Part shown: positions 21,801 to 34,194 of the stretch, one piece after another | Layout of the letters: the number at the start of each line of letters is the position of its first letter | How positions within the stretch are numbered: position 1 is the stretch's first letter | From: Punica granatum | Lineage: Eukaryota > Streptophyta > Magnoliopsida > Myrtales > Lythraceae | Direction of reading: 5' to 3' | NCBI RefSeq assembly: GCF_007655135.1 | Contig: NC_045132.1 | Span: forward strand, 22,810,354 to 22,874,353 | Length of the DNA: 64,000 nucleotides | Notes under the pieces: generated by a model | Seen by the model: only the letters and a program-made list of their open reading frames with translations | What the model was told of the DNA's origin: nothing | The model's database searches: none | Translations under genes and position numbers: made by a program

Positions 21801-24800
21801 ATGGACGCTTACCGCTCTTACATGAGGCCGCCAGCGCCGCCTCCTCCTCCTCCGTCGTCGGCGGCGGATCCTCAGTACCACCAATTCCAGCAGCATGCAG
21901 GAACGCCTCCGAGGCCTCCGCAGGGCCCGTGGTTCCCCAATCAATTCCAGTATCATAACCCCTCCTCCCAGTCCCCTTCCGCCCCTCCTCCCCCGTCCTG
22001 GGCTCCGCCGCCTCCTCCTCCTCCTCCTCCTCCTCCTCAGTCCGATCATGTTCAGCCTCCTGGTTTTCCCGCTCCTACGCATCCTTATCCTCCTCACCAC
22101 GCTCAGCTCCCGCCCCGGCCTTACCTGCCTCCTCCTCATCACCTCAACCCCTACCCTCCGCAGGTTAGTCAGCTGATTTCATCTGTTCTTTTGGTCGAAT
22201 CTTGTAATCTCTTAGCTCCTTTGCCTTGTTCGGACCAAATTCAGCTTGGTAGCATATGCTGTTCGGATGAACTTCAATTGCTGGATTCACTCTGGGCAGC
22301 TGCTGTTCCATTAATTTTCGTGTTCCTGATTCTTGATGTAAACTTGTGCAGGATTGGAACAGTCCAAATTGGGGCTATCAGCAGGGTTGGAATCACCAAG
22401 GTATGTTATTCTGTTATCGATAAACAAGGGTTTTGATGCTTGTTTCAGTGGGCTCGCTCGGATTTTTGTCGAGGAATCACTTTCCTCTTGCTGTTGTTTC
22501 TACTGAAGTTCACGTAGTATTGAATCGTCGTATGTCTGTTAAGTTTCGAAAATTTGAGAAAACTAATTATAAGAGGTACGTAACAGCACAAAGCGATGCG
22601 GAAGATTGGGCTGCCAGGGCTAAAGCTTGGGCAAGTGCCAAGGCTGCTATGGAGAATCAGTATCCGCAAGCACATTATCAAAACCAGTATCCTCAGGCTG
22701 TTGAATCTCAGGAATACGCGTTTTCAGCTGTGCCTCCAAACGGGCAGCCTGTTCATTTGCAGGAGAATCCATCAATTGGTTCCAGACCTGCCTCCTATCT
22801 TCCAGATGGACGCATGTCGTACTCAGCTAAAGATGGGCCTCTGAGTGGAGACCCAAGTGCTGTGTTTCACCCTCAAGAGCATCTGCCTGCCAGTCAATCT
22901 GTTCATCAGCAGGAGGTACCTTCTAGTTATTCTTCTGTTTCAGGTAATATTTACTTAACATACAATTTGCATGTGAATAGTGCTGAAAGAGCACTTCTTA
23001 AAACTTGCTCATCGTCTTAATATGTCTTGTATGGCAGCAATTAGAATACTTTCATAATAGTTTAGAGTCTCTTCGGCTGCCCTTTCTGACTTGTGATATT
23101 ATTTGTTATGGTATATATGTAAATTTTTTAAGATTAGGAGATTATTCAGTTTAAATCTTCTTTCCTCTTAATTGGTCAACATCTACCAACATTTACATGC
23201 TGATGGCCAACCCATCCATATGTGATGAAAATGAGCTAAAAATTGCTGTGGCTTGTATTAGCAATTGCGAGACTAAAATTAATGAACCAGGCGTTATAGC
23301 TCTTAGCAGTGGCACATTCTAGAGAGACTCCTTCTACTTTACTTTCATTCTCATCACAATAGACTTCCTTAATACAATTTTGACTCTGTTGAGGATTTTG
23401 ACAAGATCAGTTCATATGTTAGATTTTGCAGATGTTTGTGTGTGTGTGTGCGTGTGTGTGTGGTTGGAATTACAGGGAAATGTTCCTCAAAAGGGTTCTT
23501 AGTTGAGTGTAGGTTAATCTGCACGTGATTAATATGGTCATGACATGGGTATGGGGTGGACAAATGCTCTCATGCCTGAAAAATAAGAAATAGTTCTTGT
23601 TGGTAGCTTTCCAGTATTACGAGAGATGTTATTTGATTTTGTCAATTAGGGTATTCCACAGCTATGTCTAGACAAGTGGGCAAACATTACGGGCTTTTAT
23701 TTGGGTGGACAAGAGGAAGCAGTCATACAGGATGTCTAGGTGCTGCAACCAAGAATTTATTATTATTATTTTTTTTTGGGCTTGGATAGCTTAACATTTA
23801 GGTCCAGCAGATGAAGATGTGATGTTTAGTGACAATCGGCTCCGCATTAGCATTCATGTATCTGGACGTTGAATTTCTTGATGACTTGTTCTTTTGACTC
23901 CTTGCTTGTTCTTTGTAGGCAAAGAAGAGAGTAGGGATCAGAGTGAGAAGCTACTGCATCTGCCCGGTTCTGCAGCTCAGGAAGGAATGGGCCACCTACA
24001 AGCACCAATGCCTGCTGCTGATGGATCGGTTGTTCCATATGGCAATCCATATACTGATCCCATTGCAAATCCTGCTGATCAACCCCTGGAGTTTGCTTCT
24101 AGGTTTAGCCGTGATCAGGATCTACTAGCACAATCTGTTTATGCTCATCAGGATTCCACTGGGCCTTTAAGAGGAATTGACCCCGTTGTCCCCATGGTAT
24201 CTGTTAATACATGGACCTCATCCATGACTCCTGATGTAGCTTACCCTTCTTTACCTGTGGTGCTTCCTTCAGGTTCACAGGTTGTAAGCTTTGATGTTCT
24301 TTTTTTCAATGCCCCTCTCCGACCCCACAAAAATATATAAACCAGAGAGAAATGGATGAAGTTGGCATTTGAATCTTGCAATTCATTAATTTTCTCTCTT
24401 TTGCAGCATGATCATTCCATTCCTATCCCGCCTCCTGTCTCCGGGCATGCAACGCCATCATTTCCTAGGTTTTCTGGACCAAGCTTTCAGGCAACAATTC
24501 AACCACCTGGTGGGCCCTTTGCTCTGAGTGCAGGACCCCCGCTGCCTCCAATGGGAGGCTTTTCTGCTGATTCTTATGGTCTTCCGGGCAGTGCTGAGCG
24601 TCCTAAAAAGGTAGAATGTTTTTCCTGTAGCCTTGTATAGATGCAAGGGACCGGTATGCCCATGATTGACTTACCTCTTTCAAACATATATCAGGCTCCG
24701 GTACCTAATTGGCTTAGAGAGGAGATCATTAAGACGAAAGCTAGCATTGTCAGTTCTTCTCTGGGGCATCCTAAAGATGGAGCTCAGTCTGTTGAGGATG

Positions 24801-27660
24801 ACGGCACTGATAAGTCTTTTGAAAAAGGCGACCAGGCAGACAGTAAAAGCATCGATTCGTCTAAATCAACTGAGGATGATGATGATGATGAGGTTTCTAT
24901 ACTAATGCATGCGTGAATTTTTTATGTATCTACTTCCAGCCTATGCATGGCTTCCAGTCTATGGCATAGGCTATTGTTTTACATTTTTGATTATACAATT
25001 TGTGATATTTTAGGTACACTTACTCAGATTTAATTATGAGAATCAACAAATATATGATTTGCTTTGTGTAGGATTATGTGGAAGCTGCAAGAACTGCTGC
25101 AATAAATCAGGAGATTAAACGTGTTTTAACTGAAGTCTTGTTGAAGGTGAAAGTGGTTTCAAAGCTGCTTTTTTTCTCCATCAAAGTCTTGGCTTGCTGC
25201 TTTAATATAATAATGTTCTTGAACAGGTGACTGATGAACTTTTTGATGAAATTGCAACGAAAGTTCTCAACGAAGATGATCAGGCTGAAGGTAATGATTG
25301 ACAGCAATTGTTTTTTTCCCTACCCGGTTGGAGTAGCAAAGCTTGTTTTACATTAGTTATTGTGAGCTTGTGCAGTGATATGTCCTCATGAAGCTTGCTA
25401 ATTTTTGTAATTTTTCCTTGTCTCCAGATAACCACAAACCACTTGCTTCAGATCGTATGGCTTCACCAACTTCTCATGCTCCTGCAGACAATAGAGCTTC
25501 TGCAAAGGCTCTTGTTTCTGTTGAAACTAAGGACTTAGATAACGAAGATGTCAGCGAAAAATCTAGTTCAGGCGCTGGTGGGAATATATTGGGTCTGGCA
25601 AATTATGCATCCGATGATGAAGATGATGAAACCCAAACCTCTATGAAATTGAATAGTAAAAGTCCACATGATGCAAATGATGCGGCTGACAATGGAGCAC
25701 ATCCAGTGGAAGGTGAAGAACATGTCAGTGCTCAAGCACATTCTGATACGGGTCACCCAAGGACCAGTTTACTTCGGGGTAATTCAGGCAACAATGAACT
25801 GAACAGGACTGGTACTATGACATCCCCTAAGGTGTCTCCTATAGGTGACCAGATTAAGTTAAATGGTAAAATGGTGGATGGTCCAAGTGCATCTGTTTCA
25901 AAGGAGACACCTGAAGAGAAGGTTCGTAGGAAGTCAAAACTGCTTGATGAAGAGGTTGACATGAGAAAATCAGTGAGGGCTGATACTAGAGATGTGGAGA
26001 CCAGAGTGAGGCCCATCGTCACCGATCGAGATGGCAATAAGAGGACCTCTGGGGGTGATTCTTCAGAGGGACCTCTGAGAGGTAAGGTCAAGGTTGATGA
26101 TGAAAATCATAGAAGTAAAGATGAAAGACAGCTAAGGAAGGAGAAAGCGGAAAGAGATGAGTCAAAAGAGGCGAAGGACCATGTGAAATATGGAGAAAAG
26201 AGGAAGGAATCCGAGGGAAGGAAAAGGCCAGGCCATTCTGATATCAAGGAGGACAAGAACAAAGAGAGACCATGGAGAGAGAGTGCTAAAGATGACAGCA
26301 GGAGAATTGAGCAGTCAAGGGAGAAGGAAGAAGATAGATTGCATCGTAAGGCTTCACGCGAGCTGAGCAGACATAAGAGAAGGCGCTCCTCTTCACCGAG
26401 CAGCAGAGATCGAAATAGTAGAGACAGCTTTTCTACTCATGGAAAAGATTCAAGTGATGAAGATTCAGACTATTCTAGAAGGTTTGTTCATTGAGAAGTT
26501 CTCTCCCTTTTCTGACACTCTCTCTGCTCATTTGATAGGAAGGTATCTCATATTATGTTGTGCACTTCAGGAAATTGCATTCGAAGAAACGTAATTCATC
26601 ACCATCACCATCCTCCATAAGGTCCAGAAGAAGGTAATTATTCGTCGTTGCTAGATAATGTCTCATATACCATCTGCACACTTCTCACAGGCATAACTGA
26701 AGGCAGCCGCAGCCCAAAAATTAGAAACCATCAAGTCCTCGGATGTAAAATCGAAGTTGACATATCTTAATGTGAGGGTTTGCTAAGTCACTGACAACAT
26801 GATTTTAAGTCTCTTCACTTGGCAAACTGAAAAATAAGGAATGTATTATATAGCTTTCTCTGCTTTCAAGAATTCCCCCTCCTCTGATTTGCCGTTCTAT
26901 CTCTGAACCTTGAACTCATCAATAGAAAGGTACAATGTTTCGAAGATGTTTGCGGTTGTTATCCTTGTTTTGCATTATATCATGTTTGATACTTCAGAGC
27001 AATGAAGAGGGGCATATGTTATTGATTTGCAAATTTGAGATCATGATATAGTTAGGTGAAGTTCGTAATTTATTAGCTCTATGATGCCTGATTTGTTCTG
27101 ATCTATTCGTAGCACTCTTAGATCCTTTTTGCTAAATGCGTCGTGCAAGAAGGGGATTTAGCAATTCAGCACTTAGACTGGTGTTCTTTCTTTGCTGCTT
27201 CTAAGTTTTGGTCAATGTTACTTGGATGGGATATTTTCATTTTTCAATTACTTTAGCTAGCAGAATATGGATGCAAACAGGCTATATCATGTAGAGTTTG
27301 ATGCGCACACACAAGGTTAGGTATCTCTACTAAATTATGCGAATTTATTCAACTCACCGAACGAGTATGGTGGATATTTTCGTTTCTAGACATTCGCGGT
27401 CTCCACATAGCAAGCATTCTCAGCGCAGGCATTCTCCCTACTCTTCTTTTGAGGGGTCCAGGTATGTTTTCTGGGAATCATTAAATGCATAATTATATTT
27501 TTGAAAGATAAGCCATTCGTCTAAGCAAAATCAGGTGAAGCCAGCCACTTGATTATGTATGTGTTTCGATCGAGATCTTCTCAATGTATACCCTTTTATC
27601 TTCTCATGCAGGGAGAGGAGGAGATCAAGGTCGAGATCACCTGTGAGGAGGCACAGATGA
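21801..27660 (+). CDS. Proline-rich N-terminus / RS-rich C-terminus nuclear-type protein
   Basis: Twelve exons join in phase to 969 residues: 21801-22163, 22352-22400, 22587-22943, 23919-24280, 24407-24610, 24695-24892, 25072-25146, 25227-25290, 25428-26481, 26571-26633, 27390-27461, 27612-27660. I cannot name the family. The first 120 residues are Pro/Tyr/His-rich with a run of 11 prolines. A conserved-looking patch DAEDWAARAKAWASAKAAME follows at about 139. Residues near 380-510 hold PVPNWLREEIIKTKA, an acidic stretch, and a helix DYVEAARTAAINQEIKRVL. The C-terminal third is highly charged (K/E/R/D) and ends in RS dipeptides (SRSPHSKHSQRRHS, RRRSRSRSPVRR), typical of splicing-associated nuclear proteins. 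A role in pre-mRNA processing is inference from composition only. Exon 3 is taken from 22587 because only that acceptor keeps phase with exon 2. No lesion is seen. Confidence 0.85.
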
Positions 27661-28372
27661 TGAAAAGAGGAGGCCTACATATTTGGCTTGAGAAGCTTTG
27701 ACGATATCAGTTGCTGTACATGTAGCTCATCTTCGAGATACAACAAAGAAGGGAGGACCGACACCGGCATCAGTCTCTGAGCAATAACCATTGGCGATCC
27801 GAGAAGTAATCGTTTTTCGATATGCATGTGAGCCTTTACATGGGCCTCGCACTGTTTGTAGAACTAGACTGCATGCTAAAATATCTGGAGGTATTGGTGC
27901 GTTGATCGAGTTTATGTCTGTCTTGTCTGAGCACATCTCTTGAGGTTGTACTGCTATTTTCAGTTGTAATTAATATTGTGAAAGGTTCAGTGATCTCTTT
28001 CCAGATTTTAGCCCGTCAAGCTCAAATTTGGTCATCCCCGGTGCACTAAACCGAGACGAAACCCGTCATAATCGTGAGTAGCATCTTGCGGTATGGATCA
28101 CGACAATGGAGAAGAGTAGTTTTTGTAAATTACCCACTAAGCAAGAGGAAGAAGACATGATTATTAGATTATTCCACGGAAGAATGCCAATATTCCTTAG
28201 GTCACTACGATAGATTATTTCTCAGAATATCTGACTGTCACTTGGTTTCCACGGTTAACCACATGTTGTAACAACTGACAATGGGAAGAAAACATCCTCA
28301 GTGGCCGCGACTGCTCGTCAGTTTGAGACATCACCCTAATTCGAAGTCAGGCTGTTTTAGTTAGCCGGTAAA
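27661..28372. other. Spacer between the RS-rich gene and the DUF4228 gene
   Basis: This contains the 3' UTR of the upstream gene (to about 28000) and the promoter/leader of the downstream one. The two genes are in tandem on the plus strand. No other feature is seen. Confidence 0.5.
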
Positions 28373-28912
28373 GTGATGAAGCTTAAGAATGTCGTTCGGT
28401 TTCTTGGCCAATCCCGGCACCGAAGTGCTGGTTCTAGGTACTCAACAAAAGATGCTTATGTGAGGGTAATCCATGCAGGTGGCCGAGAGGAGCAGTACAG
28501 GAGCCCCATCCCTGCGTCTCAGCTGATGAACAAGTACCCCGGAATGTGGGTGGCCCTCCCGCAGGTCTTCAGCAGGCCCCATGAGTCTATCCTGTGTCCT
28601 GACGAGAGGTTGGTTCTCGGGCAGAAGTATTACATGATTCCATCAACCACTGCCAACAAACTGAAGAGGAAGTTCCGGGCCAGGCCGGGACCCTTGGAAA
28701 GGAAGAGCACGGGGGTCGGCAGTTTCAGCAAGGAGATGCCGGAGGAGAAACCATTTGAGTCCTCTAATCATGAAACTGGAATTAGGTTTCTTACAAGGAA
28801 GAATGGGCTGGGAAAGAAGAAACCTTTTGTGCCTCCGATTTCGAAGGAGAGGTCCTGCAGGTCAATAGGGTGGGAGCCGAGCCTAAGCTCAGTGCAAGAG
28901 CTCTCCCCGTGA
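28373..28912 (+). CDS. DUF4228 / PADRE-domain protein
   Basis: A single-exon frame of 179 residues. The PADRE (DUF4228) region covers about residues 25-105, with the usual elements AYVRVIHAGGREEQYRSPI, ASQLMNKYPG, and the late block CPDERLVLGQKYYMIPST. The C-terminal 70 residues are basic and probably disordered, as expected for the family. PADRE genes often respond to pathogens and abiotic stress; the molecular function is not known. The start could be either of the two adjacent methionines; the first is used. The basic first 25 residues lack an obvious N-myristoylation glycine at position 2, which some members have. No lesion. Confidence 0.85.
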   Translation: MMKLKNVVRFLGQSRHRSAGSRYSTKDAYVRVIHAGGREEQYRSPIPASQLMNKYPGMWVALPQVFSRPHESILCPDERLVLGQKYYMIPSTTANKLKRKFRARPGPLERKSTGVGSFSKEMPEEKPFESSNHETGIRFLTRKNGLGKKKPFVPPISKERSCRSIGWEPSLSSVQELSP

Positions 28913-29429
28913 AATCTGCTTGACGCATTTTCCTCCAACGGCTATTCTGTTCGACTCCGTGGATTTCAAACAACTGATGCCATAATAACATTCTCGAGTT
29001 TGCTCTTCTTTCTGATCCCCAACCCGGACGCCTGTTTCATGTTTGCCTTTCCACAATTTGGAAGTAGATTACTATTATTTTGTATCAAAAGCTCTGCCTA
29101 TGTATCACGGAAAATGTTGTCTTGATGATTCTCAGTTACCAATGAATGATATTATGCATTGCAAATGACTAAAGAAACTAATTCCGGAACAGATAACCGA
29201 TGCATATGCACTGCAGTGACGAAACCTCTTGATTTACTATATGTGACTGATCACTTGTCCAAATAATTAATAGAGGTGATGGATTTCCAGCCTAAGGAAA
29301 TCTCCACCCTCAGCTCCAAGGCAACAAAAATTATCCCACAAGCCAATCGGCTCGAGCCGTGGGCAAGAATTGTCCTCCAGTATCGTCATTGTCATTAAGC
29401 TAATGAGACGAGAATCGAATTTATCTTTT
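28913..29429. other. Convergent 3' spacer
   Basis: Between the DUF4228 stop and the 3' end of the minus-strand phosphate transporter. It must hold both 3' UTRs. No other feature is seen. Confidence 0.5.
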
Positions 29430-29459
29430 GAAGAAGAAGAAGAAGAAGAAGAAGAAGAA
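29430..29459. repeat. (GAA)n microsatellite in the PHT2;1 3' UTR
   Basis: About ten GAA units on the plus strand (TTC on the transcript strand). It starts about 12 nt after the stop codon of the minus-strand phosphate transporter, so it lies in the proximal 3' UTR. Confidence 0.85.
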
Positions 29460-29471
29460 AAAGATGTACAC

Positions 29472-31887
29472 TCACGAAATGTAGGACAAGAGCTTGGTCA
29501 GTATCCATGTGTAGATAACCGAGAACATGGCCCCGACCGGAATTGTCACAGCCCAAGATGTCACGATCTCCCTGACCGTCTCGGCCCTGACGCTGTTTAG
29601 CCCGCGGGCAAAGCCTACCCCCATGACTGCCCCGACTAGCGTGTGAGTGGCTGAAATGGGTAGCCCGAGCTTTGACGCAAACAGGACCACCGAAGCTGCT
29701 GCAAATTCCGCTGCGAACCCTCGGGTTGGGGTTAGTTCGGTGATCTTCTTCCCGATTGTAGCGATCACTCTGTAGCCCCAAATCATGAGGCCTGCCACAA
29801 TCCCGAATCCGCCCCAAGCAAGGACATCGGTTGGGATCACAATCTCAGCTGAACCGGTCCCTCCGTGAAGAATGGACAGTGCAGCAGCTAAGGGCCCGAT
29901 TGCATTCGACACATCATTCCCCCCATGAGCAAAGGACATGAAGCAAGCTGATAAGATCTGCATGTACCCGAACACACCGTAGACTATCTCAAGCTGCGTC
30001 CCCTTGGGGCCAGCAATGTCGGCAAGGAACCCAATGTTCTTGTTGAGGGCGGAATCTTTGTGCTCGGCTTGTGAGGTGGCAGAGTCGTTAGCTTTGATCA
30101 GGAGGTGGCCTAGCTGTTTCCGGATAATTCGGTATACTAGGACAGCGCCGGCAGTCCCAGCGGCTAGGGCCTGAGCTAGAGCAACAGGGAAGGTCTTGCT
30201 GAGTGGGAAGGCTGCAAAGGAGATAGCCGTTACACCAATGAAGACGGCAATTGGAGCTGCGGCTGCTGCAGCTTGTCCTGGATTCGGAGCACTGTACACA
30301 AACTGGACAAAGTAAAAGGTTGCTTGAAAGTTAGAACTCGGATTACATGCGCGAGAAATGTTAAATTACGACTATGATTCTTCCCTACACAGAGAGACAG
30401 GGTCACTGCCAATGCATCTGAAAGTCAGCCAATGATGGCTATGTTCGTTCGCAGGATGATGGCAATTATTAAAGAACCGAACCGAATGACAATTAAATTA
30501 TGAATTGCATTCCTTTTCCATTTCTGCAATCAAACATTCTAGAGGAGCACTATTCAGCGTTATATGTGTCGTAAATTACCCTTCGGATGCATTTGTAGAC
30601 AAGGAACGAGGCCAGTGCACCCATTAACGGTGAGATGACCCACGAAGATGTCACCCGTGCGAGCGAGCTCCAGAAGACGGCTCCAGGTCCTCCATAAACA
30701 AGACCAAACCCAACCATTGATCCTACGATACAGTGCGTGGTGGAGACTGGCCACCCATAGTATGATGCAACCTATCCACCAAAATGAGCATGTTGATCGC
30801 CATTGTTAACCAAATTATCTCCAAGCACAGAACGAAGACATTAGAGGATACAAATATTGCTTGGAACAGCGTCCCAAGGAACCTTAACATTTGCTAGCCT
30901 CGAGCGTTAGACTTCTCATGTTCGAAATTCTTATCCAGATGATCTTGCTTTCCAGCATAGCCGTGGAAATTCCATATCAAGAATCCTCCTAAAGGGTTAT
31001 CTATCAAACATATATTTCTAGACTGATGCAATCTTAATTGGTCCTATTTCCGCGTGTCTTAATACTCATTTACTCATTGGGCATTTCTACCGGCCTTGTT
31101 GAATAACTAATAAAAACTACCAAGGGATATAGGAAACACATATTGTTCCTCAGACCTGAAGCCAAGTGCCGGCGGCAGCGAGGGAGGAGAGTAGGCCTGC
31201 AAAGAGGAGGGTGTCCTTGCCATGGAAGACGTTGGCCACAAGGATGCCCTTCTGCATAGTGCTGGTGACGTGGGTCCCCATCAGCAGCGCCCCAGAAAAC
31301 TCCAGCACTGCCGCCATCAGCACCGCCTGCCTCAGCGTTAGCGCCCCAGACCCAACCGAGGTCCCCATCGCATTCGCCACGTCGTTCGCCCCGATGTTCC
31401 ATGCCATATAGAAACCAAACAGCAGAGTCACGTAGGACAGAACCCGCGTCCTGATCCCTAGTGCCGCAGGGCCCGGCCCCGCCAGCGACTTCATGAGCAG
31501 GGGGAGGCAGAGGGCTGCGAAGGCAATCAGCACTGAAATGGCCGAGGCGGTCCCGGATGATATGTTGAAGGCCTGGGCCATCCCTGGGACCTCTCCACTA
31601 TCCTCCTTAGCCTTGGGTTCCTCCTGCACTTGCCGCTCTCCATCTCCCGAGTCGGCAAAGGAAGGGATGCTCGCGAAGGGCGGCGCAAGCTTCTTGTTTT
31701 GGGGGAGAGGAAGAGGATGCTGGGTCAGCGGAGGAAGGAGGAAAGGAGAAGGAGGAGGACTAGGAAGTCTCCTCTGGTTTTGAAGGAGTGGGGGGAGCAA
31801 AGAAGGGAAGCGGGAGTAGTTGGCGAGGTGGAAGGATTGAGGAGTTATGGTGTTCCTAATAGAGGAGAGGCAGTAAGAGGAAGACAT
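29472..31887 (-). CDS. PHT2-1: Chloroplast inorganic phosphate transporter PHT2;1
   Basis: Three minus-strand exons, 31887-31156, 30771-30580 and 30302-29472, join in phase to 584 residues, close to the about 587 of Arabidopsis PHT2;1. The protein moves phosphate across the plastid inner envelope (family knowledge, PiT/SLC20-like). The N terminus is Ser/Pro/Leu-rich and fits a transit peptide. About 12 hydrophobic segments are visible. The two internally repeated PiT signatures are present: GANDVANAMGTSVGSGALTL in exon 1 and HGGNDVSNAIGPLAAAL in exon 3. A charged loop (about 375-400, including KANDSATSQAEHKDSALNK) lies between the two halves. The start is the first ATG of the frame. No lesion. 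A PHR1-type P1BS-like site lies about 570 bp upstream. Confidence 0.95.
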
Positions 31888-32460
31888 GACTTGAAATAAA
31901 ACAATGGCGGAAGAGAAAGAGAGGTAGAGAGATGGAAAAGAATAATGGAAGGATTGCTCAAGTGGGATTCTTGTTCTTGGCCATGGCTGAGTGTGAGTGT
32001 TTGTGAGTGAAGGGACGAAGAGGAGGAGAGGGAGTTAGGTGGTTTGGTGGCGTTGGAAAGAGCTCACCAAGTCGAAGGGACTTTTTTCAGGTTGTCTTCC
32101 AGTTCTCGTTACTCGTGAGTTGGTCGGGTAGATTCTTGCATTCGACCAAGTTTCAGAGAATCAGAAGATAAACAAGACCGTTAACAGTCGTACCTTTTAT
32201 GATGATCATGTAATTAGCGGTTGTCATCGATTCGGCTTTCCGGATCTCTTAAGGAATTTAAGAAAGGGAAATGGAAATGGAAAGGAGGATGAGAGATGGG
32301 GATTTCGGATTGTGTTTTTTTGGCTTTGGGTAGGGGATTGGAATGAGTGGTGAGAGTTCATCCTCTTGGAGGGAAGGGGCCTCCTCTGTCATACACACCT
32401 CACATGATTTTCTTTTATTTGTCCAAAAAATTAGGCACCATGTCCATTCTTTTTTGTGTT

Positions 32461-32468
32461 GAATATAC
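32461..32468. promoter_or_regulatory. Candidate P1BS (PHR1-binding) site upstream of PHT2;1
   Basis: GAATATAC fits the consensus GNATATNC. It is about 574 bp upstream of the PHT2;1 start codon. A match of this kind is expected by chance every few kilobases, so the call rests mainly on context. Confidence 0.25.
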
Positions 32469-33063
32469 TGCTCATCCATAAATGGTTTTCTTGCCCAAGT
32501 TGTCCCCTTTTACCTACTGGGACCCAAATACAGACTGGGAGAAAATTGAGCACTACAAGGCATTGCTCATGTTTGTTTAGTTGGGTCTGAGTAGTTGGTA
32601 ACTTGGTAATTCGACCAACCTGGGAAGAAACTCTGCTTAACTGTAGGTCAACATATGTATGTACCATGGTTCGGTGGGTGCGAATTGTGCCGGTTGCACT
32701 TTACGATGCTCATCAATTCGATGTAAGATTTCGTACCCCAAAAAACTGTGTGCATGGAATCACTTGTTACTTAGATTATGAGAAATGGTTTTTCTAGATT
32801 AGAGGACATATGTAGGCTTTCCCTGTGTTACTTTACTGTTAGATCAGAAGCGTCAAGAAAGTGTGTCTTGGTGATTTTCGTGCTTCCTAGACCGTGTTTG
32901 ATATTACGTTATTCTTTGAATCGGGTTCAAACTCAACTTGAGCTAAAATGTCAAGGTAATATGGTAATCTTAGAAGAGGTTTCGAGCTCAGGAGTTACGG
33001 CACTCCTACTTTGCATTATGTTTCTCTCGGTTCTATGTTATTCTTGGTTCTGCGTCTATACGT

Positions 33064-33095
33064 GTCAAGCTTGGCATGCATGTTTCAAGCTTGAC
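33064..33095. repeat. Perfect 10-bp inverted repeat with 12-nt spacer
   Basis: GTCAAGCTTG at 33064-33073 and CAAGCTTGAC at 33086-33095 are exact reverse complements around GCATGCATGTTT. It could be a small hairpin; no T-run follows that would suggest a terminator. Confidence 0.7.
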
Positions 33096-34155
33096 GCTTG
33101 TACGTTCTTGATACATATATGATACCGGTGTGCTGTCGTTCGTGCTTAAGCGCAATTGGTATTAGTGTAGCCTTAAGATGCAAAACGAAAATGAAAACTG
33201 TCGAGTAACTTTAAAATGAAACTCTATAACTTCGTTCTTGGTTTAGAAAGTTTAAAAGATAACGCAAAAAATGAAGAATTATTCGAAACATAATTGGCCC
33301 AAAGTCTGAAGCTCATATTATTAATTTCCAGGCTGATTATGAATTGGACCTTTGCTGTTTAGATCGACCCAGTTTCGGTTTTTGGCAGTACAATTATTCG
33401 AAACCTCTAAACGGGACAGCGAGCTCAAGAAATGGTACTCAGCAGAGTTCCAAGCCCACGAACATGCTGAAGATTAGGCATGTAAGAGCCCATCTCTTAG
33501 CCCTCTGGGCTTAGGACAGTCCTTTGCTCCTTGCTGTAATTTGATTCGTAGATGGCATAGCCATCAATTTGGAAATATTGGAATAAACATCCTAAAAAGT
33601 GTAATTCGTTTATAGACAAAACAGAAATTGAAGGGTCAGCACAGGCAAACAAACGAAATAAAAGGCATAACTACAAGATAAAATGGTTAACGTTCTGTAC
33701 ATCAAACTCATATCTTTTTCTTGATCGGTAAGTTCAGAGATATCATCCACGTCAGATCTGATGAATATGTAATATGCATTATCTTCAAAAAGATAATGTC
33801 CATGCACATCTAACGTGGAAAAGCGAAAAAGGACGATTCCGGCTTCCGAACACGGAGAAGGAGCCATTGGAAAAACAACAAAAATAAGGGAGAAAAGAGA
33901 GGCGTATCCAAAGATACAAAGGCCACTAGAAGTTCATGAAAGAACAAGTTCCTCTTTCTACTCCGCTCCTTTGGAGTTTGCAGTGTAAATGTCAAAGAGC
34001 CAATGGAAAATCAAATTATGAAACACATGTGGGTAAATGTGTGTGTGTATATATATATCCCTAAAGAGCATCTCTCCTCTTTGATTGAAACATTAGTTAA
34101 ATTCAAAGTACATTGAGATTGGAGAATCAATTCCTTCTGATGATGTCCTCACAAT

Positions 34156-34194
34156 ATATACATATACATATATATATATATATATATATATCGT
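34156..34194. repeat. (TA)n microsatellite
   Basis: A TATACATATACATATATATA-type tract in the PHT2;1 to PB1 spacer. Confidence 0.8.

Noticed and set aside
21504..22142. Arginine-rich 212-codon minus-strand frame
   Set aside because: It is the complement of the proline-rich first exon of the plus-strand gene.
33064..33095. microRNA precursor or terminator hairpin
   Set aside because: The arms are only 10 bp and match no plant miRNA I recall; too short for a plant precursor.
32778..33122. 114-codon frame in the PHT2;1 to PB1 spacer
   Set aside because: No recognisable domain, AT-rich and without a plausible promoter or partner exon.
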